Assembly (NCBI GenBank): GCA_030618675.1 | Contig: JAUXCV010000099.1 | Location: 1 to 6,210 of the forward strand | Length of the DNA: 6,210 nt | Reading direction: 5' to 3' | DNA from: Acidimicrobiia bacterium | Lineage (GTDB): Bacteria; Actinomycetota; Acidimicrobiia; Spongiisociales; UBA5794 | Shown: positions 1 to 4,593 of the stretch, piece by piece | Layout: each line of letters opens with the position of its first letter | How positions within the stretch are numbered: the stretch's first letter is position 1 | Made by a program: the position numbers and the translations under genes | The notes under the pieces: model-generated | What the model saw: only the letters and a program-made list of their open reading frames with translations | What the model was told of the DNA's origin: nothing | Database searches by the model: none

Positions 1-1
1 C

Positions 2-1036
2 ATCATCTTCATCGAGGCACCTGGGGGGTCCGACAAGGGGCCGGACGGACACCGTCGTGACACCATGCCTATGGTCGACGCACTCCTGGCCAAGGGTTGG
101 CATGCAGAGACCCTCTTCTACACGGACGATCGGCGAGATGAGATCTACGAGTACATCGTCGACGACTTCGACGCCTACGTCCCCCGTGTTAACCCCGGCA
201 CCATCCCGGACGGCGAGGAGTTGTACTTCGACATGCTGCGGTCGCTCAGCGATTCCGGCGTGGTCGGTATGCCTCATCCAGACGCCATGAAGGGCTACGG
301 GGCCAAGGACGCTCTCGTGCGCCTCACGGACACCGACCTCGTCCCCGATGACACCTATGCCTACTACTCCATGGAAGAACTCAAAGCCGGCTTCCCCGTG
401 GCCCTGTCCAGGGACGAACGGGTCTTGAAGCAGAATCGGGGTTCGACGGGCGAAGGTATCTGGCGTGTCGAGGTCGTCGACGAGCGGCCGTACGAGCCGG
501 GCGATTCACTCCCCATGGACACGGCCATCAAGTGCACCGAGGCGGTGGACAATCACGTCGAGATGCACCAACTGGGCGACTTCCTGGACTTCTGTGAGCA
601 GTATCTCGTCGGTAAGGACGGCATGCTGCTGGACATGCCATTCATGCCCCGCATCAAAGAAGGCGAGATTCGCATCCTGATGGTCGGGGAAAACCCGGTG
701 TTCGTCGTTCACAAGAAGCCTGCCGAGACCGCCGACGCGTTCTCGGCCACGTTGTTCTCCGGGGCGAAGTACCGCTACGACGATCCGGGAGACTGGCCCG
801 AACTGATCACGATGTTCGGAGACAGCATCGGAACCATCGCCACGAAACTGGGTGGCTGGAGTCTCCCGCTCATCTGGACGGCCGACTTCATGCTGGACGA
901 CGGGGACGACGGTGAGGACAAGTACGTGCTCGGCGAGATCAACTGCTCCTGCGTCGGCTTCACCAGCCACCTCGATTCCGGGATCCAGGACATGGTCGCG
1001 GATGAAGTGATCAGAGTGGTAGAGGCCGAGGAGTAG
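2..1036 (+). CDS. Cj0069-like ATP-grasp family protein (5' partial)
   Basis: The reading frame is open from base 2 with no stop, and the residues before the first in-frame ATG (base 65) include EAPGGSDKGPDGHRRDT, which looks like conserved protein. That ATG is therefore internal and the true start lies upstream of the window. About 344 residues are visible, ending at TAG (1034-1036). Features suggesting an ATP-grasp fold are KQNRGSTGEGIW (bases 428-463), resembling the lysine plus glycine-rich nucleotide loop; an RIKEGEIRILMVG strand followed by VFVVHKKP; and GEINCSCVG near the C-terminus (E at 935-937), matching the E-x-N magnesium-binding signature. ATP-grasp enzymes join a carboxylate to an amine or thiol using ATP; the substrate here is unknown. 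I recognise the overall sequence as like Campylobacter Cj0069, from memory. It lacks a membrane segment and is probably cytosolic. It converges on rnc and is not part of the minus-strand operon. The coding call is firm; family and fold are less certain. Confidence 0.8.
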   Translation: MIFIEAPGGSDKGPDGHRRDTMPMVDALLAKGWHAETLFYTDDRRDEIYEYIVDDFDAYVPRVNPGTIPDGEELYFDMLRSLSDSGVVGMPHPDAMKGYGAKDALVRLTDTDLVPDDTYAYYSMEELKAGFPVALSRDERVLKQNRGSTGEGIWRVEVVDERPYEPGDSLPMDTAIKCTEAVDNHVEMHQLGDFLDFCEQYLVGKDGMLLDMPFMPRIKEGEIRILMVGENPVFVVHKKPAETADAFSATLFSGAKYRYDDPGDWPELITMFGDSIGTIATKLGGWSLPLIWTADFMLDDGDDGEDKYVLGEINCSCVGFTSHLDSGIQDMVADEVIRVVEAEE

Positions 1037-1076
1037 ATCAGTACAGCAGTAGCAAGTAGAGCAGTACTGATCTACT
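1032..1076. terminator. Inverted repeat between convergent genes, possible bidirectional terminator
   Basis: Bases 1032-1044 (AGTAGATCAGTAC) are the perfect reverse complement of 1064-1076 (GTACTGATCTACT). This gives a 13-bp stem with a 19-base spacer, and a further two G-C pairs can form inside it (1046-1047 with 1061-1062) after one A-A mismatch. The left arm contains the TAG stop of the plus-strand gene and the right arm contains the complement of the rnc TAG stop, so the two stop codons are paired partners in the stem. There is no T-tract on either side, so it is not a standard intrinsic terminator. Its position between convergent genes makes a role in ending transcription or protecting 3' ends plausible, but that is inference. 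Confidence 0.45.
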
Positions 1077-1091
1077 GATCTACTGATCTAC
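1065..1091. repeat. Tandem 8-bp repeat (TACTGATC), about 3.4 copies
   Basis: TACTGATC occurs perfectly at 1065-1072, 1073-1080 and 1081-1088, followed by a partial TAC. The array runs from the convergent gap into rnc, where it supplies the TAG stop (1072-1074 on the minus strand) and the codons for the last residues (RSVDQ). The bases to its left hold AGTA at 1040, 1048, 1055 and 1063, a looser 7-8 base period. Units of this length that invade a gene end suggest local expansion or insertion of a short repeat. Confidence 0.85.
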
Positions 1092-1788
1092 CGGCGAAGC
1101 CGTCCAGGACTCGCCGAGCCGCATCCTGTTCTGCTCGCTTCTTCGACGTTCCGGTTCCCGTCGCCAGATCGTCGCCCGACGAGCGCGCGATCGCCGTGAA
1201 TCGCCTGGCATGCTGCGGTCCGGTCTCGGTGACGGCGTACTCGACGTCTCGGCCGTCGGCGACAAGGATCTCCTGGAGCCGGGTCTTGTAGTCACGGCCT
1301 CCGGGAGTCTCCGCCCTTTCGGTGATCATCGGGGCCCAGTACTCGCGCACGATCCGTTCAACTTGCTCGATACCAGCATCGAGATACACGGCAGCCAGCA
1401 GGGACTCGACGACGTCGGACAGGATCGATTCCTTATCTCGACCACCGGTGAGTTCCTCTCCCCTACCGAGTCTGACCAGTTGGGGGATGCCCCACTCGCG
1501 TGCGACCGATGCCAGGGCCGGTTCGGACACGACGCCCGCTCGCAGGAGCGTCATCTCTCCCTCGGTTGCCTCCGGAAACTCCTCGTAGACATACCGCGTG
1601 ACGGCGACCTCGAGTACGGCGTCACCGAGAAACTCGAGCCTCTGGTAGTCCGCAGCGCCCGGATGCTCGGAGGCGTACGAGCCGTGGGTCAGGGCCGTGG
1701 TGAGCAACGTGTCGTCGCTGATCCGGTACGCGAGTGCGGCCTCGAGGCGTCCGGCGGCACCTGTGGGTTCGGATGCCGCATTGCTCAT
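1072..1788 (-). CDS. rnc: Ribonuclease III
   Basis: Encodes a 238-residue RNase III, the Mg-dependent endonuclease that cuts double-stranded RNA in rRNA precursor processing and mRNA turnover; it acts as a cytosolic dimer. The catalytic domain carries the family signature RLEFLGDAVLE (residues 50-60), with acidic residues E52 and D56, and the second acidic pair D125 and E128 in ILSDVVESLLAAVYLD. The C-terminal double-stranded-RNA-binding domain spans about residues 166-231 (DYKTRLQEI to KKRAEQDAARRVL). Length is normal for the family. The ATG at 1786-1788 overlaps the plsX TGA as ATGA, and no clear Shine-Dalgarno precedes it, so translation is probably coupled to plsX. The last residues, RSVDQ, and the stop codon come from a tandem 8-bp repeat, so the extreme C-terminus is unlikely to be conserved. 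Identification is secure. Confidence 0.97.
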   Translation of the reverse strand: MSNAASEPTGAAGRLEAALAYRISDDTLLTTALTHGSYASEHPGAADYQRLEFLGDAVLEVAVTRYVYEEFPEATEGEMTLLRAGVVSEPALASVAREWGIPQLVRLGRGEELTGGRDKESILSDVVESLLAAVYLDAGIEQVERIVREYWAPMITERAETPGGRDYKTRLQEILVADGRDVEYAVTETGPQHARRFTAIARSSGDDLATGTGTSKKRAEQDAARRVLDGFAGRSVDQ

Positions 1789-2762
1789 CCGCGAGCGCGC
1801 CCGATACCGTCGGCGATGAGGTCGACGAGACCGTGCTCAACGCCTTCGGCCGCCATCGTTACGGCATTCGCTATCGCGCGGTGGGAGCTGGCCCCATGTG
1901 CGATGACGACCACACCCTTCGTGCCGACGAGATGGGCGCCGCCGATGTTCTCCGGATCGATCATCTGACGAAGTTCCATGAACGCCGGCATGAGTTCGGC
2001 GAGCGCCGCCTGGTACTTCTCGGCCTGCATTGCTTCAAGGAGGAACCGGAACAGAGCGCGGCTCGTTCCCTCGCCGGTCTTCAAGAGAACGTTCCCTGTG
2101 AAGCCATCCGTGACGAAGACGTCGGCCCGGTTCCGTCCGAGATCTCGGCCTTCGACGTTACCGATGAAGTTGATCCCTTCGACTTCGGCGAGGAGATCGT
2201 GCGCTTCCTTCTCGAGGCTCCTGCCCTTACCGGCCTCCTCTCCGATGTTGAGAAGTCCGACCCTGGGATTCTCAACATCCAGAAAGACCTTGGCCACGGC
2301 ACTTCCCATCACTCCGAACTGGGCGAGGTGGAGGGGTCGAACGTCGATGTTGGCGCCAACGTCGAGCGCTACCTCTCGGGTTGGAAAGACGGAGGCGATC
2401 GCAGGTCGCGAAACCCCCTTCAACCGACCGATCACGAACGCTGCCGCTGCGAGAGCCGCACCGGTCGATCCCGCCGAGATCACGGCCTGAGCTTCACCCT
2501 CCTTGACCAGGCGGGCGGCAACCATGATCGAGGAGTCCTTCTTCTCACGCACGGCGCGCGCGGGATCCTCGTGCATTTCGATGACCTCGCCGGCGTGAAC
2601 GACGGGGAGGTCGGTGTCGAATCTCTCGAGGATGGGGGCGATCTTCGATCGATCGCCCACGAGCACGACGTCAACGCCACCGGCTGCTGCGTCGATCGCT
2701 CCGCGGACGATCTCGCCCGGAGCGTGATCGCCGCCCATGGCATCAACGGCGACTCTCGCCAT
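1785..2762 (-). CDS. plsX: Phosphate acyltransferase PlsX
   Basis: Encodes a 325-residue PlsX, which converts acyl-ACP and phosphate to acyl-phosphate. Acyl-phosphate is then used by the membrane enzyme PlsY to acylate glycerol-3-phosphate in phospholipid synthesis. It is a soluble, peripherally membrane-associated enzyme. Conserved blocks are VAVDAMGGDHAPGEIV at the N-terminus, ISAGSTGA (95-102), LLNIGEEAGKG (170-180), VTDGFTGNVLLK (217-228), GGAHLVG (274-280) and VVVIAHGASS (284-293). I chose ATG at 2760-2762 because MARVAVDAMGG is the usual PlsX N-terminus; the frame stays open for 32 more codons upstream, but that part overlaps rpmF in another frame. The start is 7 bases after the rpmF stop, and the stop overlaps the rnc start. 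fabD, fabG and acpP, which often separate plsX from rnc in Firmicutes, are absent here. Confidence 0.97.
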   Translation of the reverse strand: MARVAVDAMGGDHAPGEIVRGAIDAAAGGVDVVLVGDRSKIAPILERFDTDLPVVHAGEVIEMHEDPARAVREKKDSSIMVAARLVKEGEAQAVISAGSTGAALAAAAFVIGRLKGVSRPAIASVFPTREVALDVGANIDVRPLHLAQFGVMGSAVAKVFLDVENPRVGLLNIGEEAGKGRSLEKEAHDLLAEVEGINFIGNVEGRDLGRNRADVFVTDGFTGNVLLKTGEGTSRALFRFLLEAMQAEKYQAALAELMPAFMELRQMIDPENIGGAHLVGTKGVVVIAHGASSHRAIANAVTMAAEGVEHGLVDLIADGIGRARG

Positions 2763-2769
2763 CGCTCGA

Positions 2770-2946
2770 TCAGACTTCTGCGATGATCTCGCGGCCGTTG
2801 TAGCTACCGCACTCGTCGCACACACGGTGCGGAATGTGCATAGCGCCACATTGGGCACATGTGGCCAGTGTGGGGCGAGACACCTTCCACTGTGCCTTGC
2901 GCCGACGGGTACGGGACCGCGACATCTTCTTCTTTGGGACGGCCAT
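2770..2946 (-). CDS. rpmF: 50S ribosomal protein L32 (bL32)
   Basis: A 58-residue gene read directly from the minus strand, from ATG 2944-2946 to TGA 2770-2772. It begins MAVPKKKMSRSRTRRRKAQW, the typical bL32 N-terminus, a basic tail that reaches into the large-subunit RNA. It then has CAQCG (C30, C33) and CDECG (C43, C46), the complete four-cysteine zinc ribbon, so this is the zinc-binding (C+) form and not a zinc-independent paralogue. It lies 21 bases after the DUF177 gene and 7 bases before plsX, the same yceD-rpmF-plsX order known in E. coli. A GAGG element at 2954-2957 lies 7 bases before the ATG. Length and motifs fit the family exactly. Confidence 0.97.
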   Translation of the reverse strand: MAVPKKKMSRSRTRRRKAQWKVSRPTLATCAQCGAMHIPHRVCDECGSYNGREIIAEV

Positions 2947-2953
2947 CAGGGAA

Positions 2954-2957
2954 CCTC
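2954..2957 (-). promoter_or_regulatory. Ribosome binding site of rpmF
   Basis: GAGG on the minus strand, 7 bases before the rpmF ATG. It supports that start for a small gene that is easily missed. Confidence 0.6.
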
Positions 2958-2967
2958 GTTTGCTTCG

Positions 2968-3471
2968 TCAGTCCTCGGGCGGGAGCAGGTCGCGCAGTAC
3001 GGCGAATGGTGAGCCGGTGGCGTCCGAATCGCCCGGGGAGTCGGTATTCAAGCCCATTTCCGGTGTAGTCACAACTCCCTCGCAAGATTCCTTGCAGATC
3101 GGGAGCAAGGGAAGGCCGAGCAACGTCTCGTCGCGGAGGAAGGATTCCAGATCGATCGTGGTCCCGTCGATCGGATACGCGTCCTCACCCGGATCGGTTT
3201 CGAACAGTCCTGCCACCGGGCTACAGCCGTCATCGACGAAGTCGATAAGACAACGGCGACAGGCGTGCTCAACGGCGTAGCAGACCTCGCCTCGCACGAG
3301 AATCCCGCCGGGCACCGGTCCGATCGAGAGGTTCGCAACCAGGGTCGGGTCGGCCAGGATTCGGCTCATCTCCAGCGCCCAATCGACAACAACCTCGATC
3401 ACAACAGAACGAGCAGGAACATCGCGCCCGAGAAGATCGGAGACGTCAACGAGGAAGGGTGAGCGGGTCAT
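2968..3471 (-). CDS. DUF177 / YceD family protein
   Basis: A 167-residue DUF177 (YceD-type) protein. Members lie next to rpmF across bacteria and are implicated in 23S rRNA accumulation or large-subunit assembly; the biochemical activity is not settled. The family pattern is visible: an N-terminal beta-rich half, AVEHACRRCLIDF (C71, C74), then TTIDLESFLRDETLLGLPLLPICKESCEG (C126, C130 in its last part). The two cysteine pairs could hold a metal, which is inference. The C-terminal 35 or so residues are acidic and low in complexity. I start at ATG 3469-3471 (MTRSPFLVDVSDLLG). A GTG three codons upstream (3478-3480) is possible. The nearest purine-rich element is a GGAG (3484-3487), 12 bases from the ATG and inside a 7-bp repeat unit, so initiation may depend on an upstream leader ORF. 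A TTG start at 3519 would only add repeat-encoded residues. Confidence 0.93.
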   Translation of the reverse strand: MTRSPFLVDVSDLLGRDVPARSVVIEVVVDWALEMSRILADPTLVANLSIGPVPGGILVRGEVCYAVEHACRRCLIDFVDDGCSPVAGLFETDPGEDAYPIDGTTIDLESFLRDETLLGLPLLPICKESCEGVVTTPEMGLNTDSPGDSDATGSPFAVLRDLLPPED

Positions 3472-3533
3472 GGCAGACACGTACTCCGTATTCCGTAGTC
3501 CGTATTCCGTATGGACCAATGGCCGGGGATCAT
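3468..3533 (-). CDS. Possible 21-residue leader ORF coupled to the DUF177 gene
   Basis: On the minus strand, ATG at 3531-3533 opens 21 codons ending in TGA at 3468-3470, which overlaps the DUF177 ATG as ATGA. A purine-rich tract (3539-3550) containing AGAGGA ends 5 bases before this ATG and is a better ribosome-binding site than the one in front of DUF177. The peptide begins MIPGHWSIRN and continues with residues encoded by the 7-bp repeats (TDYG, IRST). The peptide itself is probably not functional. If translated, the ORF would carry ribosomes through the repeat and deliver them to DUF177. This could equally be chance in a short sequence. Confidence 0.3.
   Translation of the reverse strand: MIPGHWSIRNTDYGIRSTCLP
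3482..3512. repeat. Left 7-bp repeat array (TANTCCG, 4 copies)
   Basis: Four head-to-tail 7-bp units: TACTCCG (3482-3488), TATTCCG (3489-3495), TAGTCCG (3496-3502) and TATTCCG (3503-3509), followed by TAT. They vary only at the third base. The array is the inverted complement of the right array at 3560-3602, so a transcript can fold the two together. It ends ten bases from the DUF177 ATG and contains the only GGAG near that start. Confidence 0.9.
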
Positions 3534-3538
3534 GCGAT

Positions 3539-3544
3539 TCCTCT
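3539..3544 (-). promoter_or_regulatory. Shine-Dalgarno-like AGAGGA before the leader ORF
   Basis: AGAGGA on the minus strand, 5 bases before the leader ATG at 3531-3533, within the longer purine run 3539-3550. It is the strongest ribosome-binding signal in the gap between the SepIVA-like gene and DUF177. Confidence 0.35.
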
Positions 3545-3559
3545 TCTTCCTACCAACAA

Positions 3560-3602
3560 CCGAGTACCGAGTACGGACTACGGACTACGGACTACGGACT
3601 AC
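3560..3602. repeat. Right 7-bp repeat array (CCGAGTA x2, CGGACTA x4)
   Basis: Six head-to-tail 7-bp units: CCGAGTA at 3560-3566 and 3567-3573, then four identical CGGACTA at 3574-3601. CGGACTA is the exact reverse complement of the left-array unit TAGTCCG; the other left units differ from it by one base. Aligned over four units, the two arrays give a 28-bp arm with about three mismatches, around a 47-base core (3513-3559). The last unit supplies the TAG stop (3599-3601, minus strand) of the SepIVA-like gene. The perfect identity of four units suggests recent expansion. Confidence 0.9.
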
Positions 3603-4123
3603 TGGGACACCGGTGGTTCCATCTGGGCTGGGAGCGTCTGATGGAGCTCGGCGCGGGCCTCACGCACGTACCGGAACAATTCGGAGAGCACCTGTTCGGC
3701 CTCGGCGAGGTGTCGCTCGGCGAAGTCCTCCGACTCGAGCCGGATTCTCCTCGCTTCAGTCTCCGCATTACGAACGAGGGTGTTCGCCTCTTCCACCGCT
3801 TCCTGGACGATGTAGGACTCCGAAACCATCTGCTCAGACCGCCTCTTCGCGTCCGCGAGCACCTCGCGAGCCTTCTCGTTCGTTCGAGCGATGTAGGCCT
3901 CGCGTTCGCGCACCATCCAGCGAGCCGCACGCAGTTCCTCCGGGAGACCGCTCTGTATGGCGGCGAGTTCGTCGAGCGTCTCGTCCTGATTGATCATCAC
4001 GCTGTTCGACAGCGGAACCTGGCGTGCGTTCTCGATCTCGATCATCAGGTTCTCGATCGAGTCGAGCAGCCGACCGGGGACGGGCGGCGGCGGTTGCGGG
4101 TGATCGGGGTGTTCCATTGTCAT
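3599..4123 (-). CDS. SepIVA/DivIVA-like coiled-coil protein (short form)
   Basis: A 174-residue, highly charged, helical protein. After a proline-rich start (residues 8-16), residues 19-77 (LLDSIENLMIEIENARQVPL, then LPEELRAARWMVREREAYI) resemble the N-terminal domain of mycobacterial SepIVA (Rv2927c), with the AR-x-VP and LP-EL-x-A-R pattern recalled from memory. Residues 78-161 form a continuous alanine- and glutamate-rich coiled coil ending SELFRYVREARAEL. Mycobacterial SepIVA is about 245 residues and also lies between coaD and the DUF177 gene, so position and sequence agree. This copy is shorter, mainly in the middle of the coiled coil. By homology it would act in septation or polar envelope growth at the inner face of the membrane; no membrane segment is present. 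ATG at 4121-4123 overlaps the coaD stop (ATGA), with AAGGAG 8 bases upstream. The stop lies in a 7-bp repeat unit. Confidence 0.85.
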   Translation of the reverse strand: MTMEHPDHPQPPPPVPGRLLDSIENLMIEIENARQVPLSNSVMINQDETLDELAAIQSGLPEELRAARWMVREREAYIARTNEKAREVLADAKRRSEQMVSESYIVQEAVEEANTLVRNAETEARRIRLESEDFAERHLAEAEQVLSELFRYVREARAELHQTLPAQMEPPVSQ

Positions 4124-4593
4124 GCGTAACGCTCCTTCAACGCGACTGCGACGCTCGCCGGCACGAGTTCATCGACCGCTCCACCGAGACGGTATACCTC
4201 CTTGACCAGCGAAGACGACAAGTAGCCGTACTCGGGCTTGGTCGCCACGAACAGTGTGATGATCCCGGACAGGTGGCGGTTCATCTGCGACATCTGGAAC
4301 TCGTAGTCGAAGTCGGTGATCGCCCTCAACCCCTTGACGACGACGTCGGCATCAACCTGTTGCGCGTAGTCGACGAGAAGCCCACCGAACGACCCGATTC
4401 GAACGTTCTTCCAATCTGAGCAGAGATCGGTGAGCATCTCGGTTCGTTCGCCTTCATCGAAGAGGTAGACCTTCGACGGGTTCTTGATGATCCCAACGAC
4501 CACGTCATCGAAGATACCCGCGCATCGCTCGATGACGTCGAGGTGTCCATTCGTTGGCGGATCGAAACTGCCCGGGACGAGCGCCACCGTCAC
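4120..4593 (-). CDS. coaD: Phosphopantetheine adenylyltransferase
   Basis: A 157-residue CoaD, which transfers AMP from ATP to 4'-phosphopantetheine to form dephospho-CoA, the fourth step of coenzyme A synthesis from pantothenate; a cytosolic hexamer in known cases. It has the nucleotidyltransferase motif in VPGSFDPPTNGHLDVI (TNGH, residues 14-17), K41 in NPSKVYLF, VVKGLRAITDFDYEFQMSQM (K87, R90) and YLSSSLVKEVYRLGG (S126-S128), the expected substrate and ATP contacts. Length is typical. The start codon is GTG (4591-4593), overlapping the rsmD stop as GTGA, with AAGGAG 5 bases upstream. Its stop overlaps the start of the SepIVA-like gene. Identification is secure. Confidence 0.97.
   Translation of the reverse strand: MTVALVPGSFDPPTNGHLDVIERCAGIFDDVVVGIIKNPSKVYLFDEGERTEMLTDLCSDWKNVRIGSFGGLLVDYAQQVDADVVVKGLRAITDFDYEFQMSQMNRHLSGIITLFVATKPEYGYLSSSLVKEVYRLGGAVDELVPASVAVALKERYA
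4132..4137 (-). promoter_or_regulatory. Ribosome binding site of the SepIVA-like gene
   Basis: AAGGAG on the minus strand, 8 bases before ATG 4121-4123 and inside the end of coaD. The spacing favours this ATG over a second in-frame ATG two codons later (4115-4117). Confidence 0.65.

Noticed and set aside
506..970. Minus-strand open frame of 154 codons
   Set aside because: It is opposite the Cj0069-like gene, which has ATP-grasp-like motifs. No family is recognisable on the minus strand.
1032..1076. Standard rho-independent terminator
   Set aside because: The stem is not GC-rich and no run of T follows on either strand, so only a generic inverted-repeat terminator is suggested.
1210..1968. 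Plus-strand open frame of 252 codons
   Set aside because: It lies opposite rnc and plsX and its composition reflects antisense codons of those genes.
1734..2786. Long plus-strand open frame of 350 codons
   Set aside because: It is the shadow of plsX and the start of rnc, whose minus-strand translations carry clear family motifs. The plus translation has no recognisable domain.
2804..3085. Minus-strand open frame of 93 codons across the DUF177-rpmF junction
   Set aside because: It is out of frame with both rpmF, which has an intact zinc ribbon, and DUF177.
3472..3519. Longer DUF177 start at TTG 3519, adding residues such as TEYGLRNTEY
   Set aside because: The added residues are only a translation of the 7-bp repeats, TTG is a rare start, and the family N-terminus begins at the ATG at 3469-3471.
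3528..3564. Possible minus-strand promoter in the 127-base gap: TTGGTA, 16 bases, CATGAT
   Set aside because: Each box matches only four of six consensus bases, and the -10 would overlap the leader ATG. A promoter here is plausible from context but this match is too weak to claim.
3482..3602. CRISPR-like reading of the repeated units
   Set aside because: The 7-bp units are directly adjacent with no spacers, in inverted halves, and there are no cas genes.
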